Positions 39,384-51,328 of a DNA stretch of 64,000 nt are shown one piece after another. A program made the translations under genes and the position numbers. The stretch covers positions 12,410,152-12,474,151 of the forward strand of contig OY783218.1 of NCBI GenBank assembly GCA_963678705.1, written 5' to 3'. Every line of letters begins with the position of its first letter. Within the stretch, counting starts at the first letter, position 1. This DNA is from Panorpa germanica. Lineage: Eukaryota > Arthropoda > Insecta > Mecoptera > Panorpidae. A model generated the notes under the pieces. That model did not search any database. It was not told where the DNA came from and saw only the letters and a list, made by a program, of their open reading frames with translations.

Positions 39384-39558
39384 AAAAAAATCAAATTTTC
39401 GCCACGAAAAAACAAATTTTAGCGGCGACAAAACAAATTTAGCGGCAATAAAACAAATTTTTGCACCTAAGAAACAATTTTTAGCGGCGACAAAACGAAT
39501 TTTAAAAGCGAAAAATCAAATTTTCGCCACGAAAAATCAAATTTCCACTGCGACAAAA
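39384..39558 (+). repeat. 21-bp minisatellite, about 8 units, open in one frame
   Basis: Units of the type AAAACAAATTTTAGCGGCGAC repeat with a 21-bp period. One frame stays open through all units and gives a 7-residue repeat (TNFSGDK, TNLAAIK, QIFAPKK, QFLAATK, QIFATKN). No upstream coding context is seen. Confidence 0.8.
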
Positions 39559-39706
39559 TAAACAAACTACTGTATTCCTTCTTATCTCTTGAAGAAAAGT
39601 ATTTATCTGTTGTAAATAATTCATGCATTCTATAAATTCGGCAAACTGTACGCTTCTTAAAGCTTCGTACAAAAATTTGTGTGCTCTAATACGTCCGTTA
39701 TACCGA

Positions 39707-39959
39707 CCCAGTAAACAATTTGGTGTAGTGCCCTATTTAGTGACGTTTCTATCACTATTTCACTTCAATTATAGTTCGCATCAACTTTATCTTCATTTGT
39801 ATTCCGACAGGTGAGTAATTTCGCCATTTCTAGCCGATAAAGTAGATATTTTATATGAAAAAATGTGAGAAACTGAACTATAAATGAACTCTTTAATGAC
39901 AAAAAAATCATGACGCATCTTCAATATGATGTCAAAGTGACTCCAAAATGTTTACTGGG
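39707..39959 (-). mobile_element. CCCAGTAAACA-family MITE, short form, well preserved
   Basis: Both tips are intact (CCCAGTAAACAATTTGG / CCAAAATGTTTACTGGG) and the interior closely follows 11618-11861. No ORF of its own was recognised. Confidence 0.87.
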
Positions 39960-42900
39960 GAGTACCTTTGAGAGTTGATCACAAAGTATTCGTACCATAA
40001 ATATTGGCTTATATAAGAATACTATCGAGTCCACTCCTTTCTAGATATTGGCCGAGCATCGCAAAGATTCTATTTGGCCGTAAAGTGTGGTAATGGGCGA
40101 ATAAAATGGTTTCTTTTCTATTTGATGCCTGAGACAAAAGAATTTGAGCATACTTGCCGGTCCTCATATTTTGCATAGTCAACTCACTTTGTGCCTGTAT
40201 TAGCTTGTAAAATATGCAATCTCATTAACATCTCGGTTCACAGCTAATTAAACATTTGATTTTGTAGTAAAATTAAGGACACTTATATTAACATCATATT
40301 TATCAAATTCTTTAGATAAGTGGTTTTAGTAACGACCTGCCTTAACATTAAGGAAGCTTAAACGTGTCCTGATTAGATTGTCTAATACCTGGATATCGCA
40401 TTTCCGCTATTCCCTTTTATGATATGTAAATATGTCAAGCAGGGTAGTTAAATTTAACTAATATTTATTCATAAAGGGTGACGTCAGTGACGGCGCATTA
40501 TCATATGCAAGAAGGGACTTCATAAAAGATGTGACTTCTATGTAATTAAATTCATTAGCAAAAATATAAAAAATCTGCATATTGGTTGATTTTCAAAATT
40601 ATATACCGTTCGTAATTTACATAAAAGAATATAATTTTAAAAACATAAAAAAAATATTATGTAATATATAACAATACAGCAATAATTAGTATAAATATAA
40701 TAATTAAAAATAATTAGTACCCACTAATATATTTAATTAATACTAATTGGTTACATACATTTGAAAAAATATATATATTATAATTTTTATTCTAATTAGA
40801 AACTCAAATTTAAAAATACCACACAAGTAGAATAAATAAATTTAAAATTAAAATATTTTCAAGTTAATAATTTTATTTATTTGAAGTCTAGTTGAAATTC
40901 CGATGTCTTTTAAATAAGTGATAAAAGAAAAAATAAATATTTATTTTTCTCACTTAAAATTATTGGGCTATTTCAGTTCTCATTTTTTATCACTCTATTA
41001 AATCGACTCTATTAACTCGTAATTTAACGCTCGGTTAGTACATGGGGTGGGCAAAGTAATTTAAATAGTAAACAAATTATCAACTTTTTAAATTATGAAC
41101 TGATTAATGAGTACGGGTCTTAAATGAATGAAATTACTAACAGAGATTGTATAGTAATGACCGTTACATTTCTACAAATGAAATAAGGTAGTTTCACTTT
41201 ACGAGATCATCCTTAAATTATGTGTACACAAATTTCATGGTTTAAATACCACTCCATGCCCATTGCTTTTTTTATATTTATTTACTTATTTGCCTTGACT
41301 TTCTTTCGTCATAGCCACCACCAAACATTTTTTATACATCTTTTATAATTTATAATTGAATTTTACAAATTTCTAAATATTTCAATAATTCACTAATTAA
41401 TTAAAAAATTTAGTATTAACAGGAAAAGTTTTAATCACATCTAATATATCACTATTCAATTTTGATTTTTCTAAAATATAATTTATGCATTCAAATATAA
41501 TATGATCCAAAGTTCCTTCTTCACCACATTGACATCTATCGTCAGATTTAATATTAATTTTGTACAGGTGAGCTGGAGTTTTGCAATGATTACTTTTGAT
41601 TCTGATTATAGGTGATATAATTTTGCCCATTGCTGTTATAACATTACACATTTGAAAAAAATTGAAGAACTATATTTTCTGAGATTTGTTGTTATTAAGT
41701 TAAATTGAATATGTACATACATAATCATAAACTTGGCAGCGTTATGGTTTATATATGACACCACAAAAACTACTAACATAGTAAGAGATCATCAGTGAAT
41801 TAATTTAAGTAAATTAAATTCAAAAAATATATTAAAAGAAACGGATTAAAAAGAAACGACAAGCCATAGTTCGTGCTATACTGCAACTATTTTTGCAACT
41901 AAAAAATGAAATTAAAAGAGTATGATACTTAACTATTCTTCAGCAACGCTACAAAAACTTATCGAAATATTAATTAATCACACGTCACATCTTTTAGTAA
42001 AAATACTCCTATATGACTTAATATAAAAATGACTTAATTTTATTTTTTAAATTCATCATAAACATCTTACTTTGTGACTTAAATATTTTTCTTAAAATAA
42101 TAAAAATTATTAAATTATGTATATTTTTTAAGAATTTATGTAATGTTAACCCTGGAATCCATATATGTATATTCAAAAGGGCAAAATAAAATACAGAGAT
42201 TAGACAACTTGGGCACAGTAAAATAAACAATACTCGTTGTGTTCCGAGATGATTATCTTACTCGGGGTACATCTCTCCAGCATCCGACTGACCTGACCGT
42301 ATATCCATAGGATCATCTCAGAAAAGTATGGTTTATAACATGTAGAACAAAATAAAAAATAAATTTCATGTTAGCATTTAAAAACAAAATACAAAATACG
42401 TATTTTAAAAATACTTTTCAGAAAATAGAGTACTCTTTATGTTACTAATATAAATATTATTATTTTTAATAATTATGAGAATTCTCTTTGATAAAGACCG
42501 ACTTCGTTTTGAAACATTTTTGTTTCTTAAAAATACTACCTAGAATTTTAAAAAGTAGCAAAAGTAAGGGTTTTATTAGTGTCGCATATTTATGTCTGTA
42601 CGTTAAAAATACAACACATTTAGTACACTAATGTCTAAATAATGTCAACTTATGAATGAAAATATATAAATGTTGGATGTCGCTTGTGGGGGTAATAGGT
42701 AAAATAATATATATTACAGTAAGGAATGTAGTGGAATGATTGTCTTGTAGTAATAAATAAAATAATAGGCACATATATCATTTTAAAGAATTATTAAGAC
42801 AATTGTGCAGATACTTTTAGATCATAGATGGTGCTAATGTTAGTGGGGTTTTAAGTTTATATTAAACAAATAATATTTCCTGATTAACACTATGAAGTAA

Positions 42901-45168
42901 CAAAAATAAAAAAAAGTATTTTGTATTTTCCAAATAGGTAATAGGTTTGTAAAAGTTTTCAAATAAAATATAAAATTCTATACTCTTAAAAGATATTTAA
43001 ATACAAAATAGAAAATAGGTATTTACTATTTTGTATTTGCATTTTGAGTATACGTATTTTAACCTTAAACCTATAAAAATAATGCAGTTTATTAAATAAA
43101 TTATAAACCAGCTCTATAACGACCTTTTAAATATTTTGGTAGACATGAAGGTAGAGATCCGTGAGATACTTAATTCTAATATGGTTTATATAAAAAAAGG
43201 GTAGCCCTTTAAGACATCTTGATTTTATAAAGGTATATATCATATTAGAATATCAAATATCCTGCCACCACATAGTCTGACCAGACCAAACAAACAGCAA
43301 GCAAACAAATAAACAAACAAACAATCCCATGGAGAAGATCACGGAGCTAGGGACTGCAGTCTGATCGAGTAGTCAAGTTATGAGTCGATGGGATGTGAGA
43401 AATGTGGGCCCGGGCACACCTGTGGACCTGGAGAAATTCATACATCGAGATGACAACGTGATTATGAAAGGGTACGGATTCTGTAGATCAGGGCGAACAA
43501 ATTTCAGACTGCAACCAAATTCAAAATTGGCGCCAAATTTAACTTTATAATATTTCTGAAGCATATCTTATAACCAGTGCATATGAAAAAGAATTCAGAT
43601 CCGGTTTATTAATTTTCATAACGTACTGTGTAAATTTTATCAATTTTAATACCCGGTTCTTAATTTTAATATGCATTTGTGTATTTATTTAAAATATTTT
43701 TAACAGTGTAGTCAGTTTAAGTAGCAGCTTTTTATTGTATGGGGTAACTACTTCATTTGCCCTCTATCTGTGGAAGCACATGCTTAATGTTATTTATTCT
43801 TCTTTGCTGAATAATTAAAAAAAGAACTGTATAGAAATTTACAGTGTGTTTCATTTAGTCAATATAAATAACAGTGTAAACAACGCATTCCAACACGCGA
43901 ATTAAAAACATGTTTATATGAAAATTATAATTAAGGTGGCATCTTTGATTATTTATTGGTAATTCGGTGACTGCCTTACCTTGGAGATGTGAGAAATAAG
44001 AAATATATGTATATATGTTCATATATTTAAAATCATATATGGGTTCTCCAGTTCATTAGTGATACATCTCTGAAAAATTATAACTCAGATAAAGTTGTCG
44101 ATTATAGCTGATTCTTAAAAATTTTATAATTAAGGCTTAAGAAATTTTATGAGTACTAGAGTTTTTTATGTGTGCATTAAATTTCATTTCAAATTTTAAT
44201 TCCATTTTTAAATTAAAATATTTAACTCGTTCTAAATTAATTTTACATATAACAACAAATAATTTTTCATATAAACTGACTAAAAAAATATATTTTTTTA
44301 ATTTGTTCATTATTTGACTAACTTTGTTTCAAAATTTGGGATTTTTTTTTCAATTTGAAAATTAGGTACCAAAGTTAGCCGATATACAAAATTGTAACTT
44401 TCTAGCTCAATTGAAATACAAGTAATTGGGTAATTAAATTACGTTGTATATTAAATAAAATTGTTTACATAACATGTAGCTTTTGTTATATTAGATAAAC
44501 CTTAAATACACGGCCCTGTGTTCACGGAGGATAATGAATAATTTGAATAATGAAGAATATTTTTGTATTAACTTAAATGTTTATTATATTTATTTATTAG
44601 TTCGATTTATTGATTAGTAGTACTTTAAGGCATAAGGCATAGTATACATAAAAATATTCCTGTAATAAAAAGTAACTTGTAAACATTATGCAAATCACAG
44701 TTAGTAGTTGCGAGTAAGTTAGAATTGCAGCTGTGTGCTTCAACGGTGAGTTGTAAAAATAATGATGGTTATTCCAATTTACGAGCAACATAAAAATCAA
44801 TATTCCCGTGTATAATTCATATTCATACGTTTTATATACTATAATATTTATACAGGGTGTCCAACAGAAAATTTACTCTCTTATTTTATTTTCATTAATA
44901 TAAAATGTCCAGTATACGACCGCAAATAAATTTAGAATGAAAGTCTTCAAATATTTTAATATGTCTGCTGAAACAATAAATCAATTAGTACAAAGCTAAG
45001 CTTTTAATATCAATTTCAAGGTTGGCCTGATTGTAGATTGGATAATTGATTGTTTAAATGAATTTATCATTACCAACAGTGAAAATTGATTTAGAAATAA
45101 CACAAATATTTATATTATTTAAGTTCTTGTGAACAGAGAGTGTTTAATGTTTGAGAAGAAACAGTTGC
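39960..45168. other. Intergenic, apart from the LINE tail at 41.4 kb
   Basis: Very AT-rich. Inverted AAAATACAAAATACG-type words at about 42.37-42.44 and 42.92-43.07 kb hint at an AT-rich foldback element. Confidence 0.5.
41397..41655 (-). mobile_element. LINE ORF2 C-terminal fragment with CCHC-like motif
   Basis: The minus-strand frame contains RIKSNHCKTPAHLYKI, then CQCGEEGTLDHIIFEC, the cysteine motif that closes ORF2 in many I/R1/Jockey-group insect LINEs. Flanks show no RT motif, so only the tail remains. Confidence 0.8.
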
Positions 45169-45473
45169 ATCCAGTGGTGGATTTGAGAAAATAATATATT
45201 ATTTTTTACAAGGACTAAGGAATACAATGACATGTACTTTAATAGATTTAAGGCGGAAGAATGTAGTGGCTAACAGCGAAAACATTAAATAAATATAAAT
45301 AAGGATGCAGTTAAATTAATGGTATCAATTTCCTTAATAAAAATTTACCAAATCCTGTAGAAGTAAACAGAAAACGTTAACACGTACTTTTGAAACCATT
45401 AACGAAATGCAAAAATAACTACTTCAAACAAAAATTATTTTTTTGTTTTATTTTCCAAACGCCACCACTGGAT
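45169..45473. mobile_element. 305-bp TIR element (ATCCAGTGGTGG tips)
   Basis: Perfect 12-bp inverted ends extend imperfectly to about 22 bp (a GAAAATAA block). CAGTGGTGG is hAT-like, but I see no 8-bp flanking duplication. Confidence 0.6.
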
Positions 45474-45647
45474 ATAAAGTAGGTGCTATAAACAAATGTA
45501 TATTACATATATTACGCTTAACTATTCTTAACCAGAATTTGACTTCGAGCTGTAATTTGTTTGTTTATTTTTGTTTGAAGCTGTAAGTGTAATTTATCTG
45601 TTCAGCTAAGAATCATTCTTTGATCCTCCCCTCTTAACGTTACTCGA

Positions 45648-45661
45648 CCCCCCCCCCCCCC
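45648..45661. repeat. Poly-C tract
   Basis: Fourteen uninterrupted C residues. Confidence 0.95.
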
Positions 45662-46671
45662 TGCACCATTTATAACCTTGTAATGGCCTATGAACAACGT
45701 AATTAATATCATTACTTAATTTTCTAATACGCAACAATATTCAGCGCGTTATTATAGTGTTGTAAGATTTTGTTTTTCAAATAAAAATATACACTATAAA
45801 AAATTGTCGTCAAAAAAATTGCTTTAGACGCCTTTTTCTTAGACCAACATCTTCAATCTTCACCTCTGACAACACTAGTTAAGATTGCCTCGTGATATGT
45901 GCGTATAGGCCTTAAAAATGAATGTATATGAAGTAATGAAATATGACACTTGAAACTTTGATATTTTTTCTAAAATAAACGCGCTGCACCGGACTCGTAA
46001 TACTAAAGGTATATTTTTAAATCACTCATAAATAATCGAAATCGTATGATCATTAACAAAAATATCTAACATTTTTTGTGTCCAGAAGAAATCTTAATTT
46101 GCAACTCAACTTTTAATATGAAATATTTATAAATACCAGTCATGGCACAATATAGGTCTCTCATGCATAAATCCATGAATAAAATACAGGTGTTCTAATG
46201 CAAATGACTTGTCCAGGTATGATACGAGTATAACACTACATCACGTCATTTCTAAATAAAATCAATTTTTATCAAAAACATCATCTGGTACATACTGGAA
46301 ATTGCCCAGCCTCTTCTTCGAGAATTTAAATTACATTTTTTTACACATAATTATAATAATTTATTAAAAATATTTTAATTATATGCATAAAATATTTGTA
46401 AAACATGGCGGCTTGTTTAATTATGTTGTTTTATGTCATCTGATGAACATTAATGAATTTATAATGAGATTTGGTTGAGAATAATAGCTGCTGATTCACA
46501 ATGATTGAAGAAGACGATTTGTCAAGTGGTTTCAGATTTTGTATTTAGCAGACAAGAAGGAAATGCAGACTTTTTGGAATTTGGTAGAAAAAATGGTTAA
46601 TGGTTTTACAAAATTTCATCGCTTATAAATTTAAGCTTCTAATAATAATAGAAAGGAGGCAAAATATAATA

Positions 46672-46930
46672 TGAGATACAGAAGGATTTATAAAGGAAAA
46701 GGACAAAAAACACAAAAAGAGATAACGAGATTTAGAATGTGTGAGGGAACAAAAGAAAGAGTGAAACGTATGCAGGACAGAACGTGAATTTAAGGCAGAT
46801 AATAAAAATAAAAGAACATTTCTTGAAATGAGGCAAGGAAGTGAAGGTAGAGGAAAGAGAAGGAACGGGAACGTGAAAAGGAGGAATAGAGTGTAAAAAG
46901 AGAAGACAAGATAGAGTAAATCTCATTAGA
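46672..46930 (+). mobile_element. LINE ORF2 C-terminal fragment
   Basis: The frame RYRRIYKGKGQKTQKEITRF, then RMCEGTKERV, resembles the YKxI...EIxRFRxGxE segment upstream of the final Cys motif in the same LINE group. It then decays into purine-rich sequence. Confidence 0.5.
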
Positions 46931-47960
46931 TTAAGGCTAATTGAGTTTAAATATGCTTTAAAATAGTTTAAGTTAAATTTAAACGAAAAAAGAAAAGTTT
47001 AGCGGCATGCATTTAATATGGAAATTCAATACAATAGCTATAATAAAGTAAAGTAATATTTTACGTAAAAAGTAACGCTCTTTATGTTAAATTAACTTTA
47101 AATACGTAATTGTATAATTTCTACTAAATGTTCAACCTTATCTTCTTTTGATATTCACTTGTTGAATTAATTTATGTAAAACAGAAAGTTATATTAGGAT
47201 GGGGTTTACAATTTATTGCGATGACGTCATTCACAGATTTTTGCTTAATTTATTAAAATATTTGAATTAATACCTAATGATAAAATATGGAACATACTCA
47301 AATTGAAAAGGTCAAGGAAGTAATATGAATACCAATGATGTGAACTTATATAATATACATTATATATATATATTTTTTTATTATATAATTTATACATGTG
47401 TAAACGAATGCGTTTGCCGTAGAATATTACATTTTTGCCAATCAAAAAATAAAATAAAAATGCAGTATAATTTTGTTCATAAATATTAGAAAATAATAAT
47501 AATTTATTTAGAGCACTCAATTAGACCAAATTAAATGATCCAAATCGACCACATGATATATAAATTTGAATATCATTTGTTATCTTTTTATATAAGAATA
47601 TTTCTTTATGGATATTGAACAGCCTTGTTTTGTCTTTCATAATTTTACAATATAGAATTAGTTGATGACCTTAAAACGTGATCATTAATTTGATATGAGT
47701 GTACCCGAGCAGAGACGTGGTGTCTATGCGGGCAGCTAAGAAGCAACGCGACGGAAACACAACCTTCTAAGAAATAATTTAATTTTATGTGAATTTAAAT
47801 AATTTAATTTTTCATAATTTTGTTTAAGAATCAAGTAAGAATTTTTAACAGACTTCTTGTCTATCTCTCAACTGGAAGTTTCGAAGAAGAAGATCTTTTG
47901 TCGTTGTTACTTAACACAATTTGTGTATAGTTAAAGTTAAAATTAAATAATATTGTAATA

Positions 47961-48046
47961 GTACGAAACTAATACGATTCTTATACGAAACTAATACGAT
48001 TCTTATACGATTCTAATACGATTCGTACAAATCTTGTACGATTCTT
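47961..48046. repeat. Short tandem repeat of TACGAWWCTWA-type units
   Basis: About eight units of 9-11 bp built from TACGATTCT and TACGAAACT alternate imperfectly. Confidence 0.75.
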
Positions 48047-48403
48047 GCCAAACTAAGAAGTATAACGTATTTTATATCCATAAAAGACCTCAGTATGTTT
48101 ATCACTGATTTAAAACAATCAACAAAAACTAAAGTACTCGTAGGTAGTATTTCTAACCAAAGCAACATGTTGATTGACATGATTATAAACGTACTTTTAT
48201 AAAACAATTACGTTTTAAGTAAATTCTAATACATTTCTAACAACTGTCAAAATAAACAATTAAAAATTAGAACGTGAAAATGTGCACGTACACCAATCTA
48301 ATATAAACAAGTTATACCAACTGTTGCAACAAATTAAAGAAGATGCGAAGTGCCCACTGGGAAGTACGATGCGATAGTGATCTATTTGCTCCATGTGATA
48401 TTT

Positions 48404-48800
48404 TAGCCCAGTAAAATAAGTAAAATTGTTAAAGTCAGAATTAAAGTTAAACAGCTGAAATTTTGTAGGGACATTTGTTTTGACGGTCTAAAGGCTGACT
48501 GAAAAGTCTCACATAATCACGTGTCTGCGAGTCAAGAAAAACGAAATCAAAAACATTTCTTTTTTGGAAATAACTTCATATACGAATAATAATTGTAGAG
48601 AGAATTATAACCTACAAGTTTTTGAATAAGCTCTAATTACGATGATTTTTGAGACGTTTGACCTCGGATATCTTGACTAGCTTATATATGGTTATGCGAA
48701 CTTTCCAGCCGAGCTTCAGAACGTTGTCAAACAGATATCTACGCAAAATTATAGCTCCATAACTTTCATTCTAAGGTTAAATGATTATTTTACTGGGCTA
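48404..48800. mobile_element. 397-bp MITE with perfect 16-bp TIRs (TAGCCCAGTAAAATAA)
   Basis: The two ends are perfect inverted copies over 16 bp, and the outer TA on each side is probably the target duplication, leaving a 393-bp element. The tip resembles that of the CCCAGTAAACA family, but the interior does not match it. Confidence 0.82.
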
Positions 48801-50831
48801 CTTCAAGAAATTATTTAGACGTATTCCTGGTAAATGTTACATAAGTAGATTTTTCGATTAATGTAAATATTTTGCATAATATTGTAGAACGAATATTTTC
48901 AAGTTCAAGTACGTAATATATAGATATGTATATAGGATATGTTATAATATAAGAAAATAATATACAAAGGTTGCTTATACCGGATTTTTGCAAACAGGAA
49001 ACGTGCGCTTCTATTATTGTAATGGGGTTGCGCACCAAATCTTAATTTCTATGCAACTAAGCGTAAATATTGTTCGGATGAAAACGATTTTGGTTACCTT
49101 TGACCTCGGGTATATTGAGACGCAGGTTAAGACTTTTAAGGCAATCTTTACAACTTCAAAATAAAGGTTCCTACAAATATTCAGCTTTCTGAATTTATTC
49201 CAAGGTCGAATATTTATATAACTGTGCTATATTAAACATCACTGCATAAATAGAACAAAACCGCAATAAATCAAGAATAGAAAATTACACATACATTTAA
49301 CGCCATCTCTTAACGAGCGTGAAAACTAATCAGTAGCCCCTTTATTATTTCATTGTAAATAAATATTTAAAATACATTTTAAACAAACTATTGCTAATTA
49401 CATGAAAATATATAAAGTTGTATATTTATATAAGTTAATTGTTGCTAATAGACTGTTTTATGAGTCTATTCTATTAAATAAATAGAATAAATCACAGAAA
49501 AGATAGACTTACGTTTCGCCGCCATTTGTAACGATAGCAGTGCCTCTCGTGTTCCTTGTGATGACTTCAAAAGCATTCTTTTAGGACACCCTGTCTCTGG
49601 AAACATTTTCTGTTTATATTCGCAACGCAGTAGAAATCCAATTAAATTTAAACAAGTAATTCTTAGTATAGAATATAAATATTTAAATAATGAATAATTT
49701 ACTTGTGATTGCTACAATTGCTACTAAACCTGGGTATCTATTGTACAAATAACCTGAAAACTTATAGCTAATAGAAGGCGAATAGGCTACAGACATAGTT
49801 CAAGTAGTTTGATGCCAACTGCGTAAGTAATAAATTAATAAAAATCTGTTTATGTATTTTACAATAAAAATAACAAAACACGTTGTTTATATAATTCTAT
49901 TTAATGTTGCGTACATTATAAACAGGTGAGGTGGAGCTAGATGCTGGAGACTGGCTGGCACTGGCATCGGCTAATGGTTAGAATAGAGATGTACTAGAAA
50001 AACGTACCAAAAATATATTATTGCATACCAGTTTAACTGTCACATTTAATATTTAAAAGTTATTGGAAAAATTACGCTTTTATATTATTAATCAATTGTT
50101 ACAATTGTGTTCCTTTGATCAATGAAAGGGATCAAAATTTGTAAAAAAAAAATCTAATCCTGTGACGTTCATACTAAAGAATTACTATCATTGTGATACA
50201 AAAGACTATATCAATACTTATTATTCTATAGATTTCAATACTAATTTTGTGACGTCAAAAATATGCTTTAAATTTTAAATATACCCGTTAACTTTTGGAC
50301 AATTAAAAAGATAAAAAAGTAATAGATATTTACACGCATATTTTTCAATACATATTTTTAAAATCCGACCTTAAAAAGTGGGTTCACAAACCAAGTTTCT
50401 GAATGATATTCAAGTTGTTTTAAAACGTAGAAAACCTAGCGTCTTCCATGAGTGTCCCTCCGTTCACTAATTAATGATGTAAGACTCGAACGTCATCTTA
50501 CACATATAGCACAAAAACAATACCTAAGCTGTCATCTATGCAATCTCGTTTTCCCATTGGCTAAAGGAGTAGTGTAGTTTAATATACGATGAAAAAGGCT
50601 TTGAAGATATAGAAAGCTATTCAAAAAATAATTTCCTAAGTGGATTGCGAACTAATTTTTAAGGAGTGATTCTATATTATTACGTATTCAAAAATTAACG
50701 TAGATATAGCTATTTAAAATTTGAATTTCGTTTTACCTATTGATTGTTAGCCAGATTTTTCTCGTTAGAAATTTGTTTTCTCTTTAATTAAAAGTGGAGG
50801 CAATTGTAGTAGGGTAAATGGTAGAGAAGAT

Positions 50832-51047
50832 ATAGTCCAAATCACGATAGTTCGGCGGTGACTTATACTTAAAAGAGGTTATAAGAACGGTATAAATCTA
50901 TAATACGATAATTAATTTTATCTTATTCGTTTCTATATACATTCTAGAAAAATAAGTGAGTCAGTGCTTTTTAGTCATATCGGCACTTTATATCCCACAA
51001 CATGTTTTAAGTATGATTCGCCGCCGAACTCTCGTAATTTGAACTAT
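50832..51047 (+). mobile_element. 216-bp MITE with about 43-bp terminal inverted repeats
   Basis: The left end (ATAGTCCAAATCACGATAG, TTCGGCGG) and the right end (CCGCCGAACTCTCG, then ATTTGAACTAT) are inverted relatives over about 43 bp with few mismatches. TA dinucleotides at both tips fit a TA-targeting (Tc1/mariner-type) MITE. It lies about 280 bp upstream of the ALP-like start codon. Confidence 0.7.
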
Positions 51048-51328
51048 GTTTAAGTTTCTGATAGGCAACTTTATCAATATACTTGTACAGCGCATTTTTA
51101 TATAAGTTCAGTTATGATTCACCGCCCAATTTAAAAACAATCGTCTATGGCATCTAGTACTCCGAACTTTAACAATTATATTCGTTCACTTGTTTATTTC
51201 CATTTATTTCATATTCCTTATTCATATTAACAACATAACCATTTTCTCAACATCTATTAGTGGTCAATAATTTGTTTATAATAATTAAAATAGTTAAATT
51301 AAAAATTTAGTGTTTACTTAATTAAAAT

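Larger units (their letters stand above)
46931..50831. other. Intergenic, apart from the 48.4-kb MITE and short tandem repeat
   Basis: A decayed relative of part of the 48.4-kb MITE (TTTGACCTCGGGTATATTGA) recurs at about 49.1 kb. No gene. Confidence 0.5.
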
